Shown here one piece after another: positions 1 through 8,599 of a DNA stretch of 64,000 bases. A model generated the notes under the pieces. It saw only the letters and a list, made by a program, of their open reading frames with translations. It was not told the DNA's origin and ran no database searches. Source of the stretch: Pseudomonas sp. HS6 (GTDB lineage: Bacteria > Pseudomonadota > Gammaproteobacteria > Pseudomonadales > Pseudomonadaceae); NCBI RefSeq assembly GCF_023375815.1, contig NZ_CP067412.1:1488001-1552000 (forward strand), given 5' to 3'. Each line of letters starts with the position of its first letter. Within the stretch, counting starts at the first letter, position 1. The position numbers and the translations under genes are program-made.

Positions 1-177
1 GCCCGCGCCGATGCGTGGTTGCAGGGTCAGGATTTCGTTTCGCCGGACAACGTGCGCGCTGTGGTGCACCCGGTGCTGCGCCATCGCCTGCAACTGAGCT
101 ACGACGCAGTGGCCGATGGCGTCAGCGCCGATCAGGTGCTGGACCGGATTCTCGACAAGGTGGCGATTCCCGCCTGA
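1..177 (+). CDS. MoxR-type AAA+ ATPase, C-terminal fragment
   Basis: Frame 1 is open from the window edge to a TGA at 175-177 and gives 58 residues. They match the helical C-terminal lid of MoxR ATPases: a stretch 'FVSPDNVRAVVHPVLRHRL', then a helix ending in 'DRILDKVAIP'. MoxR proteins are AAA+ chaperones that act on VWA-domain partners. The next genes encode exactly the usual partners (DUF58, VWA proteins), separated by only 8 bases, so this is the first or an early gene of a Bat-type operon. The ATPase core lies outside the window. Confidence 0.85.
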   Translation, partial: ARADAWLQGQDFVSPDNVRAVVHPVLRHRLQLSYDAVADGVSADQVLDRILDKVAIPA

Positions 178-185
178 GGCCTGAT

Positions 186-1124
186 ATGGAAAGCACCGAC
201 GGGCTGGTCTATGTCTCTCTCGCACAGTTGATGGCGCTGGAGTTCAAGGCCCGTGATCTGAGTTTTCTGGCCCGCCAGCCCCAGGGCAGCATCCTCGCCG
301 GCAACCATGCCTCGCGCCTGCGTGGCCGAGGTTTGAACTTTGATGAACTGCGCCGCTATCAGCCCGGCGACGATTTACGTCACCTCGACTGGCGCGCCTC
401 GCTGCGCACTGGCAAACCGGTGGTGCGCACCTTCACCGAGGAACGCGATCGCCCGGCGCTGATCGTGGTCGACCAGCGCATGTCGATGTTTTTCGGCTCG
501 CAACGCAGCTTCAAATCCGCCGTCGCTGCGGAACTCGGAGCACTCGCGGCGTGGATGGTGTTCCATGCCGGGGATCGGGTCGGCGGGCTGGTGTTCAATG
601 ATCGGCGCATCGACTGCATCGCGCCGCTGCGCAGCCGTAAACGGGTCGAGGTCTTGCTCAGTCGCATCGCCGAGCAGAATCAGGCGCTGAACGCCGGCAA
701 CCCCGACGCCGAAGACGAGGACCAACTGGACAAGGCCTTGCAACGTTGCCTGGCGCTGGCCGGGCATGACCATCTGATCTGCATCGTCAGCGACTTTGCC
801 GGGGCCGGCGAGCGCACCTTGCAGTTGATGCGGCAACTTTCAGCGCACAACGATGTGATCGCGCTGCAAGTCTACGATCCGTTGGCGCTGAAGCTGCCGA
901 ACAACGGTCGACTGTTGGTGACCCAGGGCCAGTTGCAAGTGGAACTGGCGGTCGAGAAACGTAACGTGCATCAGCCGTTGGGGGATTTTCTCGGTGGCCG
1001 GCTCAAGGACGTCGCCACCCTGCTGCGCCGCAGTCAGGTGCCACTGATGATGTTCAGCACCGCCGAAGAAGCGCATCAGCAATTGCGCGCCGAGCTTGGC
1101 AAAAGCGCCGGACCCCGGCGGTGA
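186..1124 (+). CDS. DUF58 domain protein of MoxR/Bat operon
   Basis: 312 residues from the ATG at 186, eight bases after the moxR stop. An in-frame start at 15 would overlap moxR in another frame and is not believable. The DUF58 signature is seen near residues 40-75: 'RGRGLNFDELRRYQPGDDLRHLDW', followed by 'RASLRTGKPVVRTFTEERD'. The rest has a VWA-like fold with 'VVDQRMSMFFGS' in the MIDAS position, so the usual DxSxS is degenerate (DQRMS). Proteins of this family are cytoplasmic partners of MoxR ATPases. The stop overlaps the GTG of the next gene, which implies translational coupling. Confidence 0.9.
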   Translation: MESTDGLVYVSLAQLMALEFKARDLSFLARQPQGSILAGNHASRLRGRGLNFDELRRYQPGDDLRHLDWRASLRTGKPVVRTFTEERDRPALIVVDQRMSMFFGSQRSFKSAVAAELGALAAWMVFHAGDRVGGLVFNDRRIDCIAPLRSRKRVEVLLSRIAEQNQALNAGNPDAEDEDQLDKALQRCLALAGHDHLICIVSDFAGAGERTLQLMRQLSAHNDVIALQVYDPLALKLPNNGRLLVTQGQLQVELAVEKRNVHQPLGDFLGGRLKDVATLLRRSQVPLMMFSTAEEAHQQLRAELGKSAGPRR

Positions 1125-1723
1125 ACCCGAACATCCCGAGCATCGAACAACTCCAGGAGTTGGGCCTGCCCGCGCCGGTCAGCTACGCGCCGCAGACCTG
1201 GGGCTGGTGGGTGTTGCTGGCAGTCCTGCTGCTGACAGCACTGCTGATTGGGGTGCGGCGGTATTGGCAATGGCGGCGCGATCAGTATCGGCGTGAAGCA
1301 TTGGTGCGACTGGCGCAGTTGCGCGATCGCAGTGATGACCTGAGTGCGTTGCGCGAATTGCCGGAGTTGCTCAAGCGCGTGGCAATCTCGATGCCGATCT
1401 GCAATCCGCCCCCTGTGGGAGCGAACTTGCTCGCGATGGCGTCGGGGCAGCCAATAAATGTGTTGGATGGTGTTCCCTCATCGCGAGCAAGTCGAATCGT
1501 CGCACCGTCGCTCCCACAGGGTCCGGCAGCGCTGGAGGGGCTGGACTGGCAAGCTTTCTTGCAGCAACACAGCAAAAAACCGTTGCCCGCCGATTTCAGC
1601 CAGCAACTGGCCCGACTCGCCTACGCTCCCGACGACGTCCTGCGCTCCCTGCCCGCTTCGCAGCGGCTGGCGCTGTTCGACACCTGCCAACACTGGGTGG
1701 AGCAGCATCATGTGGCAGCTTGA
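1121..1723 (+). CDS. DUF4381 membrane protein carrying an in-frame REPIN
   Basis: 200 residues starting at a GTG that overlaps the upstream stop (GTGA). One transmembrane segment lies at about residues 26-45 (WWVLLAVLLLTALLIGV), followed by a basic cytoplasmic stretch. This is the usual form of DUF4381 proteins found between DUF58 and VWA genes in MoxR operons. Residues about 97-134 are encoded by a REPIN (1411-1521), 111 bases long, so the frame is kept. After it the family-like C-terminus resumes (GLDWQAFLQQH...). The stop lies 14 bases inside the next gene. Whether the protein still works with this insert cannot be judged from sequence. Confidence 0.85.
   Translation: MNPNIPSIEQLQELGLPAPVSYAPQTWGWWVLLAVLLLTALLIGVRRYWQWRRDQYRREALVRLAQLRDRSDDLSALRELPELLKRVAISMPICNPPPVGANLLAMASGQPINVLDGVPSSRASRIVAPSLPQGPAALEGLDWQAFLQQHSKKPLPADFSQQLARLAYAPDDVLRSLPASQRLALFDTCQHWVEQHHVAA
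1411..1521. repeat. REPIN inside the DUF4381 coding region
   Basis: Two REP units in inverted order: 1411-1440 (ccctgtgggagcgaacttgc then tcgcgatggc) and 1478-1521 (tcatcgcgagcaag ... cgctcccacaggg), with a spacer of about 37 bases. The right unit carries the extra 'tcgaatcgtcgcacc' segment also seen in the REPIN at 32491-32598. The whole element is 111 bases, a multiple of three, has no stop in the gene's frame, and is translated. Confidence 0.9.
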
Positions 1724-2702
1724 TTATCCGTGGCTGTTACTCCTGCTGCCGCTGCCCTGGCTGGCCTACCGTTACCTGCCCGCGTATCAGGAAGCCCGCA
1801 GCGCCGTGCGCGTGCCGTTCTTCAACGCCATGAGCCGCGCCGTCGGTGAAACACCCGGCACCGCCGGCAGCCGCCGCAACCACTGGCAACTGCTGCTCAA
1901 TTTCCTGGTGTGGGCCTTGTTGCTGTTGGCCGTCGCACGTCCGGTGTTCGTCGAAAAACCCATCGAGCGCCAGCAACCGGTGCGTGACTTGATGCTTGCG
2001 ATCGACATTTCGCAGTCGATGGAAACCGAAGACTTCACCAACGCCAGCGGCCAGAAAATCAATCGCCTCGCCGCCGTCAAAGATGTCGTCCAGGGTTTCA
2101 TCGACAAGCGCAAGGACGACCGCCTCGGGCTAATCGTGTTCGGCAGCGGCGCCTATCCGCAGGCGCCGTTGACCCTCGATCACGCCAGCCTGTCGCTGCT
2201 GCTGGCCGACACCGGGATCGGCATGGCCGGCCCGAACACCGCGATTGGCGATGCCATCGGTCTCAGTCTCAAGTTGCTGGACAAGGCCCATGAACAGGAA
2301 AAAGTCTTGATCCTGCTCACCGATGGCAACGACACCAGCAGCGCCATCACCCCGGACCATGCCGCCGAAATGGCCGCCGCCAAAGGCGTGGTGATTCACA
2401 CCATCGGCATCGGCGATCCAGGCGCCTCCGGTGAAGCCAAGGTCAATCTGCCGGGGCTGGAGCAAATCGCCAAAACCACCGGCGGCCAGTTCTTCCGCGC
2501 CGAAGATCGCAACGCGCTGGATCAGGTCTACAGCACCCTCGACCGCCTCACGCCACATCAGGTGAAAACCCTCAGTCATCAGCCGCAGCGCGAGTTGTTC
2601 TACTGGCCGTTGGGTGCAGCCCTGTTGTTGCTGACCCTGTATCACCTCGGCGCCCTGCTCCGTCCACGGCTGGCGGTTTCACGTCAGCGGCAGGAGGCCT
2701 GA
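1710..2702 (+). CDS. VWA domain membrane protein (BatA-like)
   Basis: 330 residues from the ATG at 1710, which overlaps the end of the previous gene by 14 bases. The order is a hydrophobic segment at about 7-20, a second at about 61-80, a von Willebrand A domain from about residue 93, and a C-terminal membrane segment near 290-312. The MIDAS motif DxSxS is intact (D99-I-S-Q-S103), with 'LLTDGNDT' for the later metal-site aspartate. This matches BatA, an inner-membrane protein with a metal-binding VWA domain, acting with MoxR and linked to aerotolerance or envelope stress in other bacteria. It lies one base before the next VWA gene. Confidence 0.9.
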   Translation: MWQLDYPWLLLLLPLPWLAYRYLPAYQEARSAVRVPFFNAMSRAVGETPGTAGSRRNHWQLLLNFLVWALLLLAVARPVFVEKPIERQQPVRDLMLAIDISQSMETEDFTNASGQKINRLAAVKDVVQGFIDKRKDDRLGLIVFGSGAYPQAPLTLDHASLSLLLADTGIGMAGPNTAIGDAIGLSLKLLDKAHEQEKVLILLTDGNDTSSAITPDHAAEMAAAKGVVIHTIGIGDPGASGEAKVNLPGLEQIAKTTGGQFFRAEDRNALDQVYSTLDRLTPHQVKTLSHQPQRELFYWPLGAALLLLTLYHLGALLRPRLAVSRQRQEA

Positions 2703-2703
2703 G

Positions 2704-4269
2704 ATGGAGATCAATCTCGGAGACTTCCACTTCCTGCGTCCGCTGTGGTTGCTGCTCGCGCTGTTCGGCGCCCTGCTGCCATGGCTCTGGCGACGTGGCC
2801 GTGACTTGCAAAGAAGGCTGCGCGGCAACATCGCCGGGCATCTGCTGCCACACCTGCTGGTCACCCCGCAGGATCACCAGCGCCTGCGCCCGGTGCACTG
2901 GCTGTGTGCACTGCTGATGCTTGGCGCGGTGGCGGCGGCCGGGCCGACCTGGGAGCAGGATCGTCCAGACTTCCTGGAGAATCGCGCACCGCTGATTGTG
3001 GCTGTCGATCTGTCGCCGTCGATGGATGCCAACGACGTTCAGCCCACTCGTCTTGAGGCCGCCAAACACAAACTGCACGATCTGATTCAGCGCCGGGCCG
3101 GTGCCCGCACCGCGTTAATTGCCTATGCCGGCAGCGCGCATCTGGTGCTGCCGCCAACCGATGATCCGGCGTTGCTCGACACGTTCATTCAAGCCTTGGG
3201 CACCGGGTTGATCGACAAACCGGGCAAGAACGTCAGCGCGGTGATCGATCAGGCCAGGCACTTGCTCAACGCCGAGAAGGTCCCCGGCAGCCTGTTATTG
3301 CTCACCGACGGCGCCGAAACCACGCCGATCAAAAATCCAGATGAACAGTTGCAAGTACTGGTGCTCGCAGTGGGCAATCAGGACGGCGGCATCATTCAAG
3401 ACACCAACGGCCAGCCGCGCATTGATGCCAACGGGCGTCCGACGCTGGGCAGTTTCGACCCGGCCGCGATCAAACAACTGGCTTCGGCGCTCGATGCGCC
3501 GCTCGGCAGCCTGACCCTGAATGACGACGATCTGGACTGGGTCGAACTGCACGCGCAGCAGCACTTCCAGAGCGCCAGCGCCGAACAGCGGGAATTGCAC
3601 TGGAAAGACGCCGGTTACTGGCTTTGCTGGCCGCTGGTGTTGCTTGCGCTGTTCAACGTGCGCAAGGGCTGGAGCGTCAACTGGATGCCGGTGCTGACAC
3701 TGGCCGTGGGCCTTGGCTGGCCAGCGGCACCGGCCCAGGCCAACGCCCTGACTGACGCCTTCTTCACCCGCGATCAGCAAGGACGCTGGGCCTTCGAGCA
3801 TGAGCATTTCCCGCAGGCGGCGGCGCTGTTTGTCGATCCGTACTGGAAAGGTGTGGCGGCCTACCACGCTGCCGACTATGACTTGGCGCTGGCAACCTTC
3901 GCGCAGCTCGACACGCCGCAAGCGTATTTCTATCTGGGCAACATCTACGTGCGCCGCTTCAAGTTCGACGAAGCCATCGCGGCGTACACCCAGGCTCTGA
4001 AGCTGCAAGCGCAATTCCCCGAAGCCACGGCCAATCTGGCGTTGGCGATCGCCTTGCAGAAAGACACCGCGAGCGCCGAACAGAATGCACCGCAAACCAA
4101 ACCGGACGAGGTCAAGTTCGACAAGGCACCGGGCAAGGGCCAGAGCAAAGCGGTCGAGACCGAACAAGCGGCGTCGGATGCGCTGTGGTTACAGAACCTC
4201 ACAACCTCCCCGGCGAAATTCCTCAAGCAGAAATTCAGCTTGCAGGATCAGGAGCGGGCCCGGCCATGA
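2704..4269 (+). CDS. VWA and TPR membrane protein (BatB-BatC fusion)
   Basis: 521 residues. Two N-terminal membrane segments (about 13-30 and 65-80) precede a VWA domain with an intact DxSxS (D102-L-S-P-S106) and 'LLTDGAET'. Further membrane segments lie near 305-345. The C-terminal part, about 355-450, has tetratricopeptide repeats (for example '[19 protein letters not shown]'), followed by a charged tail. This fuses the BatB (VWA) and BatC (TPR) functions that are separate genes in Bacteroides. Its stop overlaps the start of batD (ATGA at 4266-4269). Confidence 0.9.
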   Translation: MEINLGDFHFLRPLWLLLALFGALLPWLWRRGRDLQRRLRGNIAGHLLPHLLVTPQDHQRLRPVHWLCALLMLGAVAAAGPTWEQDRPDFLENRAPLIVAVDLSPSMDANDVQPTRLEAAKHKLHDLIQRRAGARTALIAYAGSAHLVLPPTDDPALLDTFIQALGTGLIDKPGKNVSAVIDQARHLLNAEKVPGSLLLLTDGAETTPIKNPDEQLQVLVLAVGNQDGGIIQDTNGQPRIDANGRPTLGSFDPAAIKQLASALDAPLGSLTLNDDDLDWVELHAQQHFQSASAEQRELHWKDAGYWLCWPLVLLALFNVRKGWSVNWMPVLTLAVGLGWPAAPAQANALTDAFFTRDQQGRWAFEHEHFPQAAALFVDPYWKGVAAYHAADYDLALATFAQLDTPQAYFYLGNIYVRRFKFDEAIAAYTQALKLQAQFPEATANLALAIALQKDTASAEQNAPQTKPDEVKFDKAPGKGQSKAVETEQAASDALWLQNLTTSPAKFLKQKFSLQDQERARP

Positions 4270-5711
4270 ATTTTCTAACGCTCGCTGCCGCCATCGCGGG
4301 CAAGCCCGCTCCCACAGGGTTTTGTGGTGCGAACACAAGTGAAGTGAACACAGTTGATCTCTGTGGGAGCGGGCTTGCCCGCGATGAGGTACGACCAGTC
4401 AATACAATAATCAATGCGTTGCTCCTGTTCAGTTTGATCAACTTGAATGCCTTTGCAGATGAACCCCAACTCAAGGTCCAGGCCCACCTGCAACCCGCCG
4501 AAGGCGCCATGGTCGGCGGCCTGCTGGAGCTGCAACTCGATGTTCTCACCGACACTTGGTTCACCAGTGCTCCCACCCTGCCCGACTTGAAGCTCGACGG
4601 CGCGTTGGTCATGCCACCGGACGGTCAGGCCCAGCACTTGAACCAGACTTTCGACGGCCAGAATTTCACGGGCCTGCGCTACAGCTATCTGATCACCCCG
4701 AACGTCGCCCGGAACTTCGACATTCCGGCATTGACCGTGCGCGCCAGCCCGGGCCAAGCCACCGCAGAAGTCAGCGCCCAGAGCCAGCCGCTACAGTTCA
4801 ACGCCGCCCAGCCGCCCGGTTTCAAACCGGGTGAAACGCCGCTGGTGGCCACCGGGCTGCGCTTCAATCAAACCCTCGACCACTCGGCAACGCCGTTGAA
4901 AGTCGGCGACAGCGTCACCCGCCAACTGACCCTGCAAGCGGACGGTGCACTCGCCATGGCCCTTCCCGTTACGACGCTGGTGGAGGTCAACGGACTGAGT
5001 CGCTACGTGAAGACCCCGCAGATCAGCAATCTGGACGACGGTCGCGGCGATATCCTCGGCGGTCAGCGCATCGACAGCGTCAGCTATCGCATCGACACGG
5101 CCGGCGCCCACACCCTGCCGGCCATCGAGGTGAAATGGTGGGATTCGCACGCGCAGCAAAGTCGCACCGCGCAAGTGCCTGCGGTCACTTTCGAGGCTGC
5201 CGTCAACAGCGCCTACAAGCCCGTGTTCTCGATCACCGAAGACCTCAAGCAACTCGGCCAGAACAACCGCCTGCACCTTTCCACCCATTGGCTGGCGTGG
5301 CTGGCCTTGCTCGTCGCACTGGCCATTGGCGGGTATCTGGGCAGGCCAGCGCTCAGCCGTGCCCGCCAGCAGTGGCAAACCCGCAAGCAAGCGAGGGCGC
5401 TGGCCTGGCAGCAATCAGCCGAAAGCGCATGGCAGCAAATCACCCCGCAACTCAACGCCAAACCTGCGCAATTGAGCGCTGTTTATCTGTGGCTGCGTCG
5501 CAGTGGGCTGGGTTTGAAACTGGTCGACTCAGGGCCACGCCTACAAGGACTGTTGCGAGGCCTTTACGGCCGCGAGCCGGCCACCGAACAAACACTGGGT
5601 CAACTGCGCGAATCGTTGACTACGCTTCACAGTCAGGCCGAACAACAGCAGGCCCTTTCGGCCCAAGCCTTGCGCCCGCTCAACCCCGTCCACGAGAAGG
5701 ATTTCCCATGA
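4266..5711 (+). CDS. BatD-like (oxygen tolerance) protein with REPIN in its N-terminus
   Basis: 481 residues from the ATG at 4266, which overlaps the previous stop as ATGA. The BatD fold is a set of periplasmic beta-sandwich domains, here from '[10 protein letters not shown]' at about residue 65, ending in one membrane segment ([16 protein letters not shown]) and a cytoplasmic tail. The expected signal-peptide core ([16 protein letters not shown]) starts only at about residue 48. The 40 or so residues before it are mostly encoded by a REPIN at 4291-4388. No ATG or GTG in frame lies between the REPIN and the signal core; a TTG at the core is possible. Start choice is therefore uncertain, but the gene end is firm. 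Confidence 0.82.
   Translation: MNFLTLAAAIAGKPAPTGFCGANTSEVNTVDLCGSGLARDEVRPVNTIINALLLFSLINLNAFADEPQLKVQAHLQPAEGAMVGGLLELQLDVLTDTWFTSAPTLPDLKLDGALVMPPDGQAQHLNQTFDGQNFTGLRYSYLITPNVARNFDIPALTVRASPGQATAEVSAQSQPLQFNAAQPPGFKPGETPLVATGLRFNQTLDHSATPLKVGDSVTRQLTLQADGALAMALPVTTLVEVNGLSRYVKTPQISNLDDGRGDILGGQRIDSVSYRIDTAGAHTLPAIEVKWWDSHAQQSRTAQVPAVTFEAAVNSAYKPVFSITEDLKQLGQNNRLHLSTHWLAWLALLVALAIGGYLGRPALSRARQQWQTRKQARALAWQQSAESAWQQITPQLNAKPAQLSAVYLWLRRSGLGLKLVDSGPRLQGLLRGLYGREPATEQTLGQLRESLTTLHSQAEQQQALSAQALRPLNPVHEKDFP
4291..4388. repeat. REPIN in the 5' end of batD
   Basis: Inverted REP pair: 4291-4319 (ccatcgcgggcaagcccgct then cccacaggg) and 4361-4388 (ctgtgggagcgggcttgccc then gcgatgag). About 41 bases separate them. 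It lies between the overlapping ATG of batD and the hydrophobic core of its signal peptide, and it is read through in frame. Confidence 0.92.
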
Positions 5712-6730
5712 CGAACCCGACACTGCACCGCCAACATTTGGGTCTGGCCCTGTTGTTCGGCCTCGCACTTCCGTTGCTGGCACAGGCCAGCGAACCGCTG
5801 CCGTCATGGAACGACGGGCCGGCGAAAAAGCACATCATCGAATTCGTCCAGGCGGTCACCGACCAGTCCGGCAAGGACTTCGTCAAACCTGCCGAACGCA
5901 TCGCCGTGTTCGACAATGACGGCACGCTGTGGAGCGAGCAACCGGCGTATTTCGAGTTGCTGTTCGCCTTCGACGAGGTCAAGCGCACCGCACCGCAGCA
6001 CCCGGAGTGGAAAACCACGCAACCGTTCAAGGCCGTGATCGAGAACGACCACAAGGCGCTGGCCGCCGCCGGCATGGACGGGATCCTGAAGATCTTCGCC
6101 GCCACCCACACCGGCATGACCACCGAAGCCTTCGATGACTACGCCAAAACCTGGCTGACCCAGGCCCGGCATCCGAAAACCGGCAAGCCGTACACCGAGA
6201 TGATCTTCCAGCCGATGCTGGAAATGCTCGACTACCTGCGCAGCCAGGACTTCAAGACCTACATCGTGTCCGGCGGCGACACGGCGTTCATGCGTGCCTT
6301 CGCCGAGAAGGTCTACGGCATCCCGCCGGAACAAGTGATCGGCACCACGTTCGTGACTGCGTTCAACTACAAGGACGGCAAGGCCTCGATCGTGCGCACC
6401 GCCAAACTGGCGCACAACGACGACGGCCCCGGCAAACCGGAAAGCATTGATGCAGTGATCGGTCGCCGGCCGATCCTCGCGTTCGGCAACTCCGACGGCG
6501 ACCTGCAAATGCTTCAGTGGACGGCGGCAGGCCCCGGCAAACGGTTCATGGGCCTGGTGCATCACACCGACGCCAAGCGCGAATGGGCCTATGACCGAAA
6601 GTCCGAGATCGGGCGCCTGGACAAGGCCCTCGACGAAGCGAATTCCCGTGGCTGGACCGTGGTGGACATGGCGAGCGACTGGCGCCGGATCTACCCGTTC
6701 GATCCTCCCGCCCCCGAGCAAGTGAAATAA
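5708..6730 (+). CDS. Secreted HAD-family phosphatase-like hydrolase
   Basis: 340 residues from the ATG at 5708, overlapping the batD stop (ATGA). A signal peptide covers about residues 1-28 ([15 protein letters not shown]). HAD motif I is intact: D69-N-D71-G-T. Motif II is 'YIVSGGD' and motif IV is '[10 protein letters not shown]'. The product is therefore a periplasmic haloacid-dehalogenase-superfamily phosphatase; its substrate is unknown. Overlap with batD makes it a member of the Bat operon here. A secreted sulfatase follows after 72 bases. Confidence 0.88.
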   Translation: MTNPTLHRQHLGLALLFGLALPLLAQASEPLPSWNDGPAKKHIIEFVQAVTDQSGKDFVKPAERIAVFDNDGTLWSEQPAYFELLFAFDEVKRTAPQHPEWKTTQPFKAVIENDHKALAAAGMDGILKIFAATHTGMTTEAFDDYAKTWLTQARHPKTGKPYTEMIFQPMLEMLDYLRSQDFKTYIVSGGDTAFMRAFAEKVYGIPPEQVIGTTFVTAFNYKDGKASIVRTAKLAHNDDGPGKPESIDAVIGRRPILAFGNSDGDLQMLQWTAAGPGKRFMGLVHHTDAKREWAYDRKSEIGRLDKALDEANSRGWTVVDMASDWRRIYPFDPPAPEQVK

Positions 6731-6802
6731 CAAAAGCGTGACGCAGGACTGCAAGAAACGTTTGACGCACCACACCACCCCCGCGCAAAAGGAGCAAGTC
6801 TG

Positions 6803-8389
6803 ATGACTCGCATACGCAAGTGGCTACCGAAACTCGCCCTCGTGGCAACGTCGGTGATGGCGCTGTCGGCAACTGCCACAGCGGCTGAAAAACCCAACAT
6901 TCTGGTGATCTTCGGCGATGACATCGGCCAGACCAACATCAGCGCCTACTCGATGGGCGTGGTCGGCTACAAGACGCCGAACATCGACCGGATCGCCAAG
7001 GAAGGCATGATGTTCACCGACTACTACGCGGAGAACAGCTGCACCGCAGGACGATCCTCCTTCATCACGGGCCAGACGCCGCTGCGTACCGGCCTGTCGA
7101 AAGTCGGCGCACCGGGCGCCACGGTCGGGCTGCAAAAGCGCGACATCACGATTGCCCAGGCACTCAAGTCCCAGGGCTACGCGACCGGCCAGTTCGGCAA
7201 GAACCACCTCGGTGACAAGGACGAATACCTGCCGACCAACCACGGCTTCGACGAGTTCTTTGGCAACCTCTATCACCTCAACGCCGAAGAAGAGCCGGAG
7301 CGTCCTTACTGGCCGAAAGACGATGCGGAGTTCGTCAAGGCCAACTCCCCGCGTGGCGTGATCCACAGCTTCGCCGACGGCAAGATCGAAGACACCGGCG
7401 CGCTGACCACCAAACGCATGGAAACCATCGACGACGAAACTACCGCCGCCGCCCAGGCGTTCATCGAGAAGCAAGCCAAGGCCGACAAGCCTTTCTTTGT
7501 CTGGATGAACACCACCCGCATGCACTTGTTCACCCACGTGCGTGACTCGATGAAGGGCCAGAGCGGCATGCCCGGCAACGAGTACGCGGACGGCATGGTC
7601 GAGCACGACGGCGATGTCGGCAAACTGCTGAAAACCCTCGACGACCTGAAAATCACCGACAACACCATCGTCGTCTACACCACCGATAACGGGCCGAACC
7701 AGTTCTCCTGGCCGGACGCGGCGACCACGCCGTTCCGCAACGAGAAGAACTCCAACTGGGAAGGCGCGTACCGCGTACCGGCGATGATCCGCTGGCCGGG
7801 CAAGGTCAAACCGGGTGAAGTTTCGAACGAGATGTTCTCCGGGCTCGACTGGTTCCCGACCTTGCTCGCGGCGGCCGGTGATACCGATGTGGCCAGCAAG
7901 CTGCTCAAAGGTTGGGCACCCACCAGTGGCGGCACCAACTTCAAGGTGCATCTGGACGGCTACAACCAGCTGCCTTACCTGACCGGCCAACAACCGAACG
8001 GTGCACGCAACGAGTTCTACTACTTCAACGACGACGGCATGCTGGTGTCGATGCGTTTCGGCAACTGGAAAGCCGTGTTCGCCGAGCAACGCGCGCCCGG
8101 TGGCTTCGCGGTGTGGAGCAACCCGTTCACTCCGTTGCGCGTACCGAAAATTTTCAATCTGAGAATGGACCCGTATGAGCGGGCCGACGTGGTGTCCGAT
8201 CAGTATTACGACTGGTCGACCAAGAACGTTTATCTGGTCGCCGTCGCCACCACCAAGGCAGCGCGTTTCCTCCAGACCTTCATCGAGTATCCGCCTAGCC
8301 AGAAACCGGCGAGCTTCAGCATCGACCAGATCCGTGCTGCGGTGGACGCGAAGATCGAAGAGAAAATGAAGAACCAGCCTGCACAGTAA
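6803..8389 (+). CDS. Secreted type I (formylglycine) arylsulfatase
   Basis: 528 residues, with 'aaaaggagcaagtctg' as the ribosome site before the ATG. The signal peptide is about 1-28 (LALVATSVMALSATATAA). The sulfatase signature C-T-A-G-R is at C80-R84, where the cysteine is converted to formylglycine by a maturase not present in this window. The paired metal-binding aspartates are D39-D40 (IFGDDIG), and 'TDNGPNQ' supplies the later metal site. It hydrolyses a sulfate ester or, as in some relatives, a phosphonate monoester; the substrate cannot be told. Export in an unfolded state fits the standard signal peptide. Confidence 0.92.
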   Translation: MTRIRKWLPKLALVATSVMALSATATAAEKPNILVIFGDDIGQTNISAYSMGVVGYKTPNIDRIAKEGMMFTDYYAENSCTAGRSSFITGQTPLRTGLSKVGAPGATVGLQKRDITIAQALKSQGYATGQFGKNHLGDKDEYLPTNHGFDEFFGNLYHLNAEEEPERPYWPKDDAEFVKANSPRGVIHSFADGKIEDTGALTTKRMETIDDETTAAAQAFIEKQAKADKPFFVWMNTTRMHLFTHVRDSMKGQSGMPGNEYADGMVEHDGDVGKLLKTLDDLKITDNTIVVYTTDNGPNQFSWPDAATTPFRNEKNSNWEGAYRVPAMIRWPGKVKPGEVSNEMFSGLDWFPTLLAAAGDTDVASKLLKGWAPTSGGTNFKVHLDGYNQLPYLTGQQPNGARNEFYYFNDDGMLVSMRFGNWKAVFAEQRAPGGFAVWSNPFTPLRVPKIFNLRMDPYERADVVSDQYYDWSTKNVYLVAVATTKAARFLQTFIEYPPSQKPASFSIDQIRAAVDAKIEEKMKNQPAQ

Positions 8390-8458
8390 GACCGCTGGAC
8401 CGCCGCTCGCCGTCCTCGACGAGCGGCACTGATTTCGGCTTGTGACCGTGTTGGCCCC

Positions 8459-8554
8459 AATCGCTGGCAAGCCAGCTCCCACAAGGTTCTCGGTCGTACA
8501 CAACATTTGTGTTCACTAGAGATCCCTGTGGGAGCTGGCTTGCCAGCGATGAGG
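8459..8554. repeat. REPIN between the sulfatase and the fusion-protein gene
   Basis: Inverted REP pair of the 'gctggcaagccagc' stem type: 8459-8486 and 8524-8554, with a spacer of about 37 bases. It lies in the gap between two plus-strand genes, and the downstream frame runs back into it from a spurious TTG. Confidence 0.9.
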
Positions 8555-8599
8555 CCCGCCCTGTCGCAGCAACTTTCAAACTGGAACAAGGCAGTCGCA

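Noticed and set aside
15..185. N-terminal extension of the DUF58 frame upstream of 186
   Set aside because: It overlaps the moxR reading frame entirely and reads as Arg/Gly/Ala-rich shadow sequence; 186 is eight bases after the moxR stop.
6824..8506. Minus-strand frame of 560 codons opposite the sulfatase
   Set aside because: The plus strand has the sulfatase signature and signal peptide; the antisense frame has no recognisable domain.
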